Source: Latrodectus hesperus (Eukaryota; Arthropoda; Arachnida; Araneae; Theridiidae). From it: a stretch of 64,000 nt of DNA. A model generated the notes under the pieces. That model saw only the letters and a list, made by a program, of their open reading frames with translations, was not told the origin of the DNA and did no database searches. A program made the position numbers and the translations under genes. The stretch spans positions 48,986,458 through 49,050,457 of the forward strand of contig CM075853.1 in the NCBI GenBank assembly GCA_037975125.1, written 5' to 3'. Within the stretch, counting starts at the first letter, position 1. The number at the start of each line of letters is the position of its first letter. Positions 11,190-22,017 of this stretch are shown piece by piece.

Positions 11190-11460
11190 GACGAAGAATT
11201 ATACTTGGAATTCTCTGAGTACATTCCACAGAACTTTTAAGAATCGATTTGCTATCTGTATATATGTTGTTTTTGTTTCAACATTAAACAACTCATTAAC
11301 TGCTTGGCAAATTACAAGAGTTTCAGCTGAGAAAATTGAATTTATAATTCCTAATATATCCAAGAGACTATATCCTGCAGTGGAGGTACTCTTACCATTT
11401 TTAGGTGTATCTGTAATGATTCTATGAAGATTATCAGACAATCCATGATTAAAATCATTG
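11190..11460 (-). pseudogene. LINE RNase H-like remnant
   Basis: On the - strand, SIFSAETLVICQAVNELF is followed, after a frame slip, by IYTDSKSILKS. This resembles the RNase H domain of Jockey-type LINEs, where a Glu-containing 'FSAEA' motif precedes 'TDSKS' with the next catalytic Asp. The frames shift between the two motifs and stops surround them. Element ends are not visible. Confidence 0.45.
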
Positions 11461-12151
11461 AAATATTGAACAGACCTTCAGTTGTAAGTAAGTTATTCTG
11501 AAAAATCAAATTCATCTAAATGAATAAGGAATAACAGGAAATTGAATTTAAGAATCGAATAAAATGTGAGACTGACATCTCAATTCTGCTATATCATGGA
11601 GGAGATTATGATAGCTATTGTTCTCTGTAAGATAAAAAGAATTATGAAATATGTCTCAGTGGAGAATATTGGCCTACATAGATATGCTTTAACTAAAATT
11701 TAAGAGAAATTTTCTAAATTTCTCAGATTCCATAGTATCCTCATATGTAATTTTTCTAAGAATTTTAGGGATCCACTTGTGTAAATCATAAGTGATTCTA
11801 AAGGCAGATGTTCGAATTATTTGTAATAGTCTTTAAAAAAGACCGGTGAATTTGTAAAACTGATTACATTATTAGAATATTGCATAAGATTACAAATAAA
11901 TAATTTTTGATTGTAGTATTAAATGATTTTATTTTAGTCAGTATTTCTGAATGTCACATAAAACTTTCAAGTGTTTCTGCCACTTGAATGAAATTGGAGA
12001 TGTCAATACCTCCTTACTCTTTTAAACAAACAAATAATATTAAGAATATTCGACAGATTTTAGAAATAATTTTTTTTGTTATTATGGAATTTATTGCTCT
12101 TTTTTATTCAGTTATCTTTTTACAGTTGTTAAATTAATTTTAGTATATGCT

Positions 12152-12385
12152 GTTGTTGCATGCCCCCGAGGTCAGCAGTGCTAGACCAGGTCCATGAGCG
12201 CGTACACCTTTAAAAAGTCCAGTACCATCAATGGATTCTCCATCCGATCTCTCCCGGAGAGACCAAGGCATTGAAGAATATGTTCAGGAGAGCCTGTTCA
12301 TTTAAGCACTTGGAGCAAACTTCGAATTTCTTGGTACCCTCGACGAATTTCAAGTTACTAAGATGGCCACTTCTGAAACGGGCAA
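12152..12385 (-). mobile_element. 5'-truncated LINE 3' end with (CAA)n tail
   Basis: Read on the - strand, it encodes in slipped frames a Cys-containing C-terminal stretch (FEVCSKCLNEQALL), then a tail ending ALMDLV-stop, followed by GGCATGCAACAACAGCA. It is bounded by an exact 11-bp duplication TAGTATATGCT (12141-12151 and 12386-12396), so this 234-bp piece is a single retrotransposition event. The same 3' end occurs on the + strand at 20172-20274. Confidence 0.85.
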
Positions 12386-12396
12386 TAGTATATGCT

Positions 12397-13284
12397 AATT
12401 CGAATTAACATAAATCCAATGACAGAGATAAAGAAATTTTTTCTGTGAACACATTTCTAGCTCTCCTTTCAAGAGTATTCCTCACATTGCTACTAGAAGT
12501 ACCAAAAATTAAAAAAAAAACTCGTAAACAATCTGGCAAAGGGAGAAGTTCCAGCGAAAACACTTTATCTCGAAAATATTTATACAGAAATAAAATATCT
12601 TAAAGTGGAAAAATCTTTGCTTGCTTGAAAAATGAGAAGAATGATCATTCTCATTAATGGTAATGTCATTAAAGATATATCTGATTGCTTTTTTAATAAA
12701 GCTGAACATAAAAAATTTCAAAGCATTAGTTGGATCGGAAAATTTAAAGCCCAACATGGTTTGAGCTTTAGAAGATTGTTTGGTGAAGAGTAATCAATGA
12801 AATGAAAGTGTTGTCCTTATGAATCCTATTTTGCACATGTTTCTTACAGTGCATTCTAAATAATTCGTTCTTAAAGTATTTTATTTGTTATAAAAACCCA
12901 ATTATTGCTGTTGTTCGACAGATTGCGTAGGACCAAAGCTACTTATTTTTTTGAGAAGATTATAAAAAGAGCCAAGTTTTGTACGATGGAGAAAATCATC
13001 AAAAATGGATATATAAATTTTTAGGTCTTTGCTGGAAACCAATTAAAGGTTTATTGATATGATGTTAAATATTATTTCTTAGATATCATGTGCTGTGCTA
13101 CCAAAAAACTTTAATCAAACCTATGTAGTTGAACAGTTCTCATTACTGAACAATTAGAATTACATTACTTTAAATTCCAATATCGAAATTGAATAATTTG
13201 AAGAATCATTACTTTAATAAAAAATAATTTGGTAAAAAATAATTAGGTCTTAATAATCTAAAACATTATTTTTCTATTTTACGA
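12397..13284. other. AT-rich intergenic, no gene seen
   Basis: The - strand frame at 12509-12757 is Phe/Lys/Ile-rich and unrecognised. I see no RNA gene, repeat boundary or splice-supported exon here. Confidence 0.5.
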
Positions 13285-13592
13285 ACTGTTTTACCGGTCC
13301 CTACGAGATCGTAAAAACGAGCGTCTATTGTATGATGCCTCACCAAACGAGCATTCCTGCACCATCGTAACATTGGCGTTTAATGATATTGTCGTAGTGG
13401 TACTAGGTACCTGGTGTTCTCCATATGAAAGTCTGACGTGAATCGGATTGCAAAGTAAATCTCGACTTGTTGGAAGACATAACACCAGCCCATTATGATA
13501 ATCTCCACATTGCATATTCTCTACTCCATTTAACTCCTGACTGCAGTGAGTTGCCGTGAATGGAACATATCTGATAGTCCTGCAAGAATAGA
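13285..13592 (-). pseudogene. Tc1-like transposase, middle part (split copy)
   Basis: In slipped - strand frames it matches the central part of the Tc1 transposase that is also present at 24012-25230: a VPFTATHC block, SREYAMW, then a first-catalytic-Asp region where the expected 'FSDESRF' reads degenerately (SNKSRFTLQSDS), and RTFIWRTPGT. It ends at 13592 against the hAT target site, and the N-terminal part continues on the far side of the hAT at 16132-16689. The C-terminal part and 3' terminal repeat are missing beyond about 13285. Confidence 0.8.
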
Positions 13593-13600
13593 TTCTACAG
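13593..13600. repeat. Left 8-bp target duplication of hAT copy A
   Basis: TTCTACAG at 13593-13600 corresponds to CTTTATAG at 16124-16131. They match at 5 of 8 positions and the three differences are all C/T, consistent with an aged duplication. Confidence 0.7.
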
Positions 13601-16123
13601 CAGGGGTGGCCAACCTGCTGCTCGCGAGCCACACATCGCTCTTTGAAGGATTATTTATGGCTCTCAATAATTATACCCAAGTTCCCTTTTCATTTTTTAT
13701 TGTATTTTAAAAATTTGTTATCTTTCCGTTATGCGTTTAAAAATGTCTTTTAAATTACTGACAACAAACATGAAGGACTATGTGCAACGTTGTAAGAAAT
13801 TTCATTTCTGTCCAAGTTAAGAGTGACGACTCATCGAAAATTGTGTGAAGGAACATAAACATTTATGTAATCGTCCGTAATCGACCGACTCCAGACCAAT
13901 TTTGAATTTGTAAACTTTCATGGCAACGGATAGTTAACATTGTGCTTTGGAGGAAACAATTTGTATCACTATTGATACGGATATAAAGTGTAATCTGGAA
14001 TTTTTTGTAAATTAACTATAATTTGTTTCATATTTTGTAACACTTGTTGTTATTATTTAACTGACACAAAACTTGTATTTTCTAAATTTATTTAATTATT
14101 TCTAGTTTTTTTAAAAATATGATGACAGAGAACGAAAATAAAAAAATAGGCGATGAAAAAAATTTACTAAGGAGTGGGAGGAGAATTTAATAACGGAAAA
14201 TCACTATGTGTTATTTATAATTCTACAATAAAAATTATAAAACTATCAATTTTCGTCGACATCATGAAACCAATCATCCTTAGTTTTCTAATCAGTACCC
14301 ACCAAATTCCAAATTAAGCTCAAAGAAACTTGCTTCTTCAAAATCAAATTTAAATAAACAACAGTCAATTTTGAGGACAAGTCACATTGTTAGCAATCAA
14401 GCTAACAATGTGACTGTAGCAACCTTTGTTATTGCTTGAAATATTGCTCGCGCGAAATAGCCTTAGTGCGGGAGAGTTTATTATTAAAAAAAAAAAAAAA
14501 AACCTTCGAAGATGTGCTTAAAGTTTTAGATCCAAATAATTCAGCATTACATAAAAATGTTCCATACATTTCCATCTCGAGAAACACAAAATTGATACAT
14601 CAATACATCTCTTGAATATAAAATAATTTGAAGAAATGTAGTGGATTAAACTTAACCCTTGGAAAATAGACAGATATCACAGACCTTTTGCAATTGGCAG
14701 TTTCCATACATTTTGTTTCACCTGACTTCATTGTAAAAGAATTATGAGATTTAGTAGCACTTCTAGAATCAACCCGCTGTGTCGATATTAAAAATGCAAT
14801 AGATTTTATAATGATATATAATTTATGATGTGTCTCTTATAATAAACTTGTAAGCATTGCAACAGATTGAGCTCAGGCAAACTGGGTAAAATAATCAGTC
14901 ACACATTGGGCTTTTAAGAGATGATTCTCAAATTTCCCAATTCATGCCGATTTACAGCATAATTCACCGAGAATATCTCGTTACAAAACATTTAAAATAT
15001 CCTGATGTTATGAACACAGTGCTATCTATAGTAAATTACATTAGCATCTATAAGAAAATCATAGACAATTCAAAAATTTCCTTGATGAACTAAAGGACGA
15101 AGAACTTTCCAATGACATTAATTTCTTTTGCATTGTTAGATGGTTTTCTAGCTACAACGTATTAAATTGATTGTAGATTTCTTTGATCCGATAGCTGCAT
15201 TTCTAAAAGAAAAAGTAATAACCTATTCAGAATTAGATGATGACGAGTGATTAACAAGACTTAATGTTTTTGACTGATGTCATGGAACAGTTGCAAACGC
15301 TGAATTTACAATTACAGGGAAAAGATAAAATAATATTTGACCTCTCACAGTGTATATATTTAGATTTCAAACTAAATTACAACTTCTTCAAAAGGACATT
15401 AACAATAAAACATTTTGTCATTTTCCTCGAATTTAAAAAATGTGTTCCAAATATAAATAACAAAAATTCAACGAGTATATAAAAATCTAGAAGGAATATT
15501 GACGGATTTCCAAAACTGATTTCAAGACTTCAAATATTTTAAATAAAATCTTCACTTTTATTCTGAATCCATTCAAAAATAACATAATTCAAGGTGAATT
15601 TTCCATTTCCAATTTAATTATGACCCAAAAAGCATCTGAGGAATTAGAATTAATAGACATGCAAGAAGATCAAGCTCTACAATTAAAATATAAGTTGACA
15701 CCGATTACTGAATTTGTGAAATTTTGTACCAGAATCGAAATAGTCTGAATTATAAAAGGCTGCTTGTCGAATTATTTCAATATTCGGAACAACGTATTTA
15801 TCTGAATCATTTTATTCTACTTTAAAATTTGTGAAATCCACACTGATCAGTATTAATTAATTACCATATAAAATAATTACTGAGAAGCGCTCAATTAATT
15901 ATTACCAATTATTCACCGAATTTTAAAGAATTATCAAGCGAAATAAAATAAATTTGTTTAATTTTTAATACTTAAATTTAGTACACATATTTTGTTCTTT
16001 TATTTATACGTTTTCATAAATATAATTTCTGTAAAAAATATTTTTAATACCATTTTTGCATAACTTTTAAACACGTATTTAATTGCGGCAAGCTAAAAAT
16101 TTCAAATTTTGAAAAATGCCCTG
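13601..16123 (+). mobile_element. hAT transposon copy A (GTF2IRD2-type), inserted in Tc1
   Basis: Begins with the hAT-type terminus CAGGGGTGGCCAAC and GCTCGCGAGCC. The 3' end is degraded and part of its terminal repeat is deleted, leaving only CCCTG before the duplication. The coding remnant (about 14110-15790, + strand) shows, in several frames, an N-terminal BED-like start (FTKEWEENL), then LQLAVSIHFVSPDF, LVALLESTRCVDIKNAI, FMPIYSIIHREYLVTKHLKYPDVMN and FLTDVMEQLQTLNLQLQGK, in the order expected of GTF2IRD2/ZBED-like hAT transposases. Stops and frameshifts make it inactive. A second copy lies at 29879-31864. Confidence 0.88.
14110..15790 (+). pseudogene. hAT transposase remnant (copy A)
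   Basis: Degenerate coding region of the element at 13601-16123. In order: BED-finger-like start near 14140-14290, the catalytic-core block near 14670-14800 (DITDLLQLAVSIHFVSPDF), the 'HREYLVTKHLKYPDVM' block near 14950-15020, and the dimerisation-type 'DVMEQLQTLNLQLQGKDK' block near 15264-15330. At least one stop interrupts the second block, and the frame changes between blocks. The family (GTF2IRD2-like hAT) is recognised from these motifs. No activity is expected. Confidence 0.8.
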
Positions 16124-16131
16124 CTTTATAG
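16124..16131. repeat. Right 8-bp target duplication of hAT copy A
   Basis: CTTTATAG, the partner of TTCTACAG at 13593-13600. Tc1 transposase sequence resumes immediately after it. Confidence 0.7.
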
Positions 16132-16689
16132 TATCCCACACATCTGTACACAATTTGCCTTGAAACTGTCATACCCGTGGCTGACGGTAACTGACTTGAC
16201 AGGTCCACTGCTGTTTCTTTTGGAGGTTGCTGCCAAATATCAGTCGTCATTCAATGCTGTCGTTCGAGGGCGACCTGTATTGTAATATCTACGGAGATTT
16301 TTATCATCTTGGAATTGTAGCCGCAGCCTAGTGTTGCCACATTGTGCGATTTTGAGTTCCGCGGCTACTGCCAGCTGTGTACACTCGCATTCCAGGCCGG
16401 CGATAAATCTAGCACACGAAACATCATCAACATGTGTCATACCCATGCTGTCGTGGCACTAAGTGCCATGCGGACCGGTCTGAATACGTTTCTTTCATTG
16501 CCAAATGTTCTTATATACACTTCTCTTAAGCTGTCGTAATTGTGGTGTAAGCTAAGCGTCAATAGGTGCCTTCTTGAAATTTTAATATAATGTTTGACCA
16601 CGTGTATGATACTTCTACAGGTTGTATTTTTCCTTTTATGCTCGGTGTCCACGTGCTTCTGGATTATCTTTCATTTATGGGTACGCGTG
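16132..16689 (-). pseudogene. Tc1-like element, 5' end and transposase N-terminus (split copy)
   Basis: Read on the - strand from 16689: a terminal repeat beginning CACGCGTACCCATAAATGAA after a TA (16690-16691), a leader, then the helix-turn-helix region (CARFIAGLECECTQLAVAAE, LRRYYNTGRPR) and SKRNSS...VSRQIVYR. The frame is broken several times. Coding sequence ends at the hAT target site (16131) and resumes at 13592, so one Tc1 copy was split by the hAT. The terminal repeat resembles that of the copy at 23739-25447. Confidence 0.87.
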
Positions 16690-17054
16690 TAATTCATTCA
16701 CATTGCATCAGTTTCGATTGAAATGAATGAGTTTTTATTTTTGTCAGAATTTTAAAATTATCTGTCAATTACAAGGATAACCTAACACAATTAAGCGAAC
16801 ACTTTTTTCTTTCGTCAAAGGACACTTGGTTTGTTCTTCAATTCAGTTTGACTTCAAAAACACTTCATTGATCTTCTTTGGGATCATAATCCTTAGTTAA
16901 CTATGTGTTTGAAAAACTGTTTGGCAGTGGTGATATTGTTTTCATAATCGTGAAGTCATAGACTGATAAACACTATATAATAAATTAAAATCTATTACTG
17001 AGTTATATTGCTTCAGTCCGTTTTTCTCAGCTCGAAAGCACTCAGAATATTTCA

Positions 17055-17341
17055 CACTGATCAGTATTAAATATAACTACCATATTAAAGAATTACTGGA
17101 GAAGTGCTCAATTAATTATTAGCCAATTATTCACAGAATTTTAAAGAATTATCAAGCGAAATAAAATACATTTGTTTAATTTTTAATACTTAAATTTAGT
17201 ACACATATTTTGATTTTTTATTTATACGTTTTCATAAATATAATTTCTGTAAAAAATATTTTTAATACCATTTTTGCATAACTTTTAAACACGTATTTAA
17301 TTGTGGCAAGCTAAAAATTTCAAATTTTGAAAAATGCCCTG
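17055..17341 (+). mobile_element. hAT 3' end, duplicated copy
   Basis: Duplicate of the terminal 280 bp of hAT copy A, ending in the same truncated CCCTG terminus, followed by CTTTATAA in place of the duplication CTTTATAG. It is present only because of the tandem duplication and has no 5' end of its own. Confidence 0.85.
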
Positions 17342-17349
17342 CTTTATAA

Positions 17350-17878
17350 TATCCCACACACCTGTACACAATTTGCCTTGAAACTGTCATACCCGTGGCT
17401 GACGGTAACTGACATGACAGGTCCATTGCTGTTTCTTTTGGAGGTTGCTGCCAAGTATCAGTCGTCATTCAATGCTGTCGTTCGAGCGCGACCTGTATTG
17501 TAATATCTCTACGGAGATTTTTATCATCTTGGAATTGTTGCCGCAGCCTAGTGTTGCCACATTATGCGATTTTGTGCATTCCAGGCCGGCGATAAATCTA
17601 GCACACGAAACATCATCAACATGTGTCATACCCATGCTGTCGTGGCACTAAGTGCCATGCGGACCGGTCTGAATACGTTTCTTTCATTGCCAAATGTTCT
17701 TATATACACTTCTCTTAAGCTGTCGTAATTGTGATGTAAGCTAAGCGTCAATAGGTGCCTTCTTGAAATTTTCATATAATGTTTGACCACGTGTGTGATA
17801 CTTCTACAGGTTGTATATTTCCTTTTATGTTCGGTGTCCGCGTGCTTCTGGATTATCTTTAATTTATGGGTACGCGTG
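17350..17878 (-). pseudogene. Tc1-like N-terminal fragment, duplicated copy
   Basis: Duplicate of 16132-16689, ending at the CACGCGTACCC terminus beside a TA at 17879-17880. It carries the 31-bp net deletion in the helix-turn-helix region, so it is more damaged than its sister. Confidence 0.85.
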
Positions 17879-18244
17879 TAATTCATTCACATTGCATCAG
17901 TTTCGATTGAAATGAATGAGTTTTTATTTTTGTCAGAATTTTAAAATTATCTGTTAATTACAAGGATCACCTAACACAATTAAGCGAACACTTTTTTCTT
18001 TCGTCAAAGGACACTTGGTTTGTTCTTCAATTCAGTTTGACTTCAAAAACACTTCATTGATCTTTTTTGGGATCATAATCCTTAGTTAATTATGTGTTTG
18101 AAAAACTGTTTGGCAGTGGTGATATTGTTTTTATAATCGTGAAGTCATAGACTGATAAACACTATATAATAAATTAAAATTTATTGCTGAGTTATATTGC
18201 TTCAGTCCCTTTGTCTCAGCTCGTAAGCACTCAGAATATTTCAC

Positions 18245-19370
18245 TCAGCTTCTGGATATGAAAGAAGCTTGTTGTCATTAAAATAAATGGCACCAAAGCT
18301 TTCAGCACATTTCATTCGAATTTATACTAAATTCTTGTAATTGGCAAGCAAAAAAGCAATGCAATCTGGTGAACAAAACATTACGTGCTAACTATGAATT
18401 TAACTGGCGAAATATGGCCACTGGCAAAATAGGAAGGCAAGGAAAACCAGCTCACAAGCACAAGCATGATTCGACGCATAATTCAAGCATACTTGAGTAT
18501 TAAACCATCCTTCTGCCATTCTTTGAGTTACTGTAAATGCAAATGTCTATCACTAAGTTAAAGGTAGCGGGAGCAATTTGACGTCTTGAAGACATTCCAC
18601 TGTACGTCAATTGATTTCGCATGATTTATGTGGATATAAATTTTTGGGCTGCAGAGAGAGAGAGACTGCATCTATTGAAATATGAAGCAGCTCGCACCAA
18701 GAACCACATATGAAAACAATTCAAAACAGGAATAGTTTCGCTCTTTATACACAATTTGTAAATAAAGATATATTATGCTGTAATGTATTCATAAGAGATC
18801 ATATCTATCTATTATAGACAGTCATGATGAAATTGCATTTACATATTTTATTGTGGTATGTATATGTGAAATTAATCTTTGATTTGTTCTTTCTCGATGC
18901 TGTATTTTTGACAGGCAGTTTCCACAAAGTAAATAATATTTCATTTTTATGCCTGTTGACGACCATAATCGAAAATTATATCTAGATAACATTATAATGA
19001 GGATCATTCATAATGTAAATACAAAAAATATTTTTGCTACAAAATATTTTATACATTTTTATAAATTTTTTTTAATTAAAAACTTAAATTAGCAATGTCA
19101 GTTGAAAAATATTTCTTTTATTTTCCTTTTTTGGTATAAAACTTAACATATCAATAACTGAAATATTTACAACTCTTAGAAACATAATAAATAAATAAAC
19201 ATATAAAATATATTTACAAGGAAAAGTTTATGCATTCCATGGAATTCTGAGTTTCACTTATGAAATTTTGGGATTTTCCAAACTTGCATTAAGGATCAAA
19301 CAGCTAGTACGTTTCTCGTGTCACATAACCACAAACTTTTCTATATTTTTAAATTTAACTAACACACACA
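18245..19370. other. Intergenic, no gene seen
   Basis: Mixed-composition sequence with a short GAGAGAGAGAGA run near 18655. The - strand frame at 18822-19007 is not recognisable. This region lies beyond the 3' end of the Ly6 gene. Confidence 0.5.
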
Positions 19371-19500
<130 letters not shown>

Positions 19501-19519
19501 AGATAGCTATATACAAACT

Positions 19520-19525
19520 TTTATT
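19520..19525 (-). terminator. Candidate poly(A) signal of the Ly6 gene
   Basis: AATAAA on the - strand about 305 bases after the Ly6 stop codon. It is the first canonical hexamer I noticed in that direction; use at this site is inference. Confidence 0.4.
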
Positions 19526-19829
19526 TAATTTTAAATATTTAAAGTGGTGATTATTTTTCTTTCGAGATTATTCTAATTACAACTCATGGCAAAAACGACC
19601 ATACAATATTTTATAAATTGGTATTAAATAATATAAAATGAAATTTCAATGAAATTAGAAGATTTTCTCTCGTTTAACTTTCATAGCAATGAGAATCAAA
19701 AATATTCTGTTGCTAATAAATCCTAATATATTGCAAATATTTTCTTCAAATTCAAATAGACCATGGGAGTTTTTCTTTGTTACATATGAATCTGTATCAA
19801 TAATCTAGGTAAATTTTTTGTGGATAATT

Positions 19830-20041
19830 TTATACTTTTCTCGTATAAAATAACATGACAAGAAATAAGAGTCCAAATATTCCTGAAATGGATGACACTG
19901 TTGTAAAGCCGGTATTGCAGCCGTCGCCCTCGCAAGTGCATATTTCCAGTCGCCCACGCATTCCGGTTCTGCGGAAGCAGGGATTCTCTGGATCATAGTC
20001 AGAAGAGCCACACTGGCGAACGATGTCGTAATCTTTTGTAC
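19830..20041 (-). CDS. Ly6/uPAR gene, exon 3 (C-terminal)
   Basis: The last coding exon of gene 2. On the - strand the acceptor ...TATTAACAG (AG at 20043-20042) is followed by GT, completing the Gly codon left in phase 1 by exon 2. The frame continues TKDYDIVRQCGSSDYDPENP and ends CTCEGDGCN, then a hydrophobic tail (GIFGLLFLVMLFYTRKV) and TAA at 19832-19830. The CXCX4CN ending and a C-terminal hydrophobic segment are hallmarks of Ly6/uPAR three-finger proteins, and the tail suggests a GPI-anchor signal. This exon supplies 5 of the 10 domain cysteines. A scan that starts at the internal ATG in another frame misreads this region. Confidence 0.92.
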
Positions 20042-20110
20042 CTGTTAATAAATATGGATGAAAGAAAGATTATTATAAAACGTTTTCGTAAATATAAATT
20101 CCTTAAAAAT

Positions 20111-20169
20111 TTTCTTAAAATAATAGATAAACGTAAACTGCAATGTTTATTATTTTAAGAAACATTGCA
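20111..20169. repeat. Two overlapping perfect inverted repeats
   Basis: Arms 20111-20125 and 20148-20162 (15 bp) pair exactly, and 20139-20148 with 20160-20169 (TGCAATGTTT / AAACATTGCA) also pair exactly. The two hairpins are mutually exclusive. The block lies about 70 bases upstream of Ly6 exon 3, inside intron 2. Confidence 0.85.
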
Positions 20170-20171
20170 TT

Positions 20172-20274
20172 AACAATTACAACCTTTGGACTTTCTGGAT
20201 TTTTTGAAGGTGTACGTGCTCATGGACCTGGTCTAGCGCTGCTGACCTCTAGGGCATGCAACAACAACAACAAC
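20172..20274 (+). mobile_element. 5'-truncated LINE 3' end with (CAA)n tail
   Basis: Encodes a C-terminal LDFLDFLKVYVLMDLV-stop, then a conserved 3' untranslated stretch and GGCATGCAACAACAACAA. It matches the element at 12152-12385 in the opposite orientation. The 5' break is near 20172-20185, and a possible, imperfect duplication (AACATTGCATT / AACATTTCCTT) flanks it. It lies in Ly6 intron 2. Confidence 0.75.
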
Positions 20275-20609
20275 ATTTCCTTATAAAAATTGTTTTAATC
20301 AAAGTAGATAATATTTTAATTGTTTGTTATAATTTAAATTTTATAAGAAGGGGAAAAAATGCTAAAATGTATTTGTGAGGATAAAACAACCTGCAACAAG
20401 AATCATGAGATTTCGCAGGGCAACCATTTGGCTACAAATGAATTTTCGTGAAAGTCCCAGTTAATAAAATCTTTTTATCCAATTATTTTCACGGACACCC
20501 TTGAGTAAAAGGTAAAAACAAAAGTCTTTTCACTCAGCATTTGTTTGTATTTTTCAGTTTTATGAAGACTCTTTATGGGACAGAGTGAGAAATGATGCTG
20601 TTGCACCAT

Positions 20610-20900
20610 CATATTTCCTTATACTTAGCCCTGAGTTGAGCTCTACCAGTTAGATAAAAGCAGACGGGAGCAGTCTTCGTGATTTTGAAGCAGGGACCAA
20701 GCAGAGGACCCCAATGATTGGCCTGCCACCCCCAATGTAAATTTCACTTGGAGGACAGTGTGACCACGATATAATTAACGCGTCCCAGCCAACACGACGG
20801 ATCTACGGTTAAGCATAGATTCAAACTCACTACCTTCCGATAATGAGAATGACGCCTTTACCAACCAGGACATCATTGCCCTTGAAAAATGATGTGCCCA
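20610..20900 (-). mobile_element. SINE family C, degenerate copy
   Basis: On the - strand there is a tRNA-like head with box A-like TGGTTGGTAAAGG and box B-like GAGTTTGAATC, then a body sharing blocks with the element at 44413-44811: GGACGCGTTAAT near 20770, and a CCTGCTTCAAAATCACGAAG block near 20690. Ends and target duplication are not clear. It lies in Ly6 intron 2. Confidence 0.6.
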
Positions 20901-22017
20901 TCATTCAATTAATGATATAAATATAATATTAAATAATAATTTCAATATTTAAAAATAGAGAATTTATTGAAAGCTTACAATCGATGTGATTCAACGATAT
21001 ACGTGTTGATACCAATCATCTCAATGAATAAAATAATTTTCATTCATACTTTGACATCCTTTTCAAAGAAGTAACACATGAAAGGATTCATATTGGTCAA
21101 TCAGGTATACAAATTTGAGAACCACGTATTTCAACAGCATGCTTTCATTTAAGCATATTATCTCTATTTTTTCAAGCATGACATGCCATGATCATTTTCT
21201 GTAAAAATACTACAAATTGGGCTTTATCAATAAGAAGAGTTACTTAATAATTAGTTTCGAGAACATTCACACTAACAACATTAAGTTCTAGTCTTATAGA
21301 TAAAAATTATTCAGCAATAAATAAGTAAATAAAATAAATAAATTTAAAAAAATACGTAAATGAAAGGTAAAACAAAATAAAAAAAAATATTCGTAAAACT
21401 CTTACACAAATAATGAAATGATTGAACATTCAAGGATACAGGATTGAATAATAACATACCATATATTTAAATAATAATTTTTAAAATCATGCTTTGATAT
21501 TTTTGTGTAAAAAGTATTAGATGCAAAATTTACTACACATTCATCTATTTCTGATTTAAATCTACAACATTTTGCAATGATTTTGCAATCAAATTTTGCA
21601 GCTACTATATCCAGCACACTTTTGATTGGTGAAAAGTTTGCTAAAATTATTAACCTAAAAAAGTTTTAAAACAGATTGAAAATAAGCAACTGATAGGAGA
21701 ATTGTACAAGACCTGGCATTATCTTATTAGAAAAGGTCTTAAAGAAAAAGATGACGTGCCATGAAGATTAAAGCAACTTACAGTCCCTAATTCATTATAT
21801 TATTCAATTGTTAAAATTAAACTTAGAATGACTATAAGCAATCTCGTCTAAAGGTATAACATCCCACATAATCACCCAAAGATGGGATAACGGCTGTATG
21901 CTTCTGTAAAGGAAGGGTGCTGGGAAATGCTCAATCACTGAACTTAACATTTCTCGTAACCATTTCTCATCTAATCTCAGACTGTAATGGTATTTATTGT
22001 TAAATATTAGTCGATGA
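20901..22017. other. Ly6 intron 2 sequence, nothing recognised
   Basis: AT-rich intronic sequence. The 83-codon - strand frame starting at 22055 begins inside the adjacent MITE and runs to 21804; it is judged accidental. Confidence 0.5.

Larger units (their letters stand above)
15841..17054. repeat. Tandem duplication, unit 1 (1214 bp)
   Basis: Unit 1 starts at CACTGATCAGTATTAA (15841) and is repeated from 17055. It carries the hAT 3' end, the Tc1 N-terminal fragment and about 360 bp of flank ending CACTCAGAATATTTCA. The two units differ by scattered substitutions and a few indels, so the duplication is younger than both transposon insertions. Confidence 0.92.
17055..18244. repeat. Tandem duplication, unit 2 (1190 bp)
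   Basis: Second copy of 15841-17054. It lacks 31 net bases of unit 1 (the stretch between GCGATTTTG and GCATTCCAGG near 16350-16382), so a short deletion or insertion followed the duplication. After 18244 the two sequences diverge completely. Confidence 0.92.

Noticed and set aside
19805..20011. 68-codon - strand frame starting MALLTMIQRIPASAEPE
   Set aside because: It is an out-of-frame reading of Ly6 exon 3; the correct frame gives the CTCEGDGCN ending and matches the splice phase.
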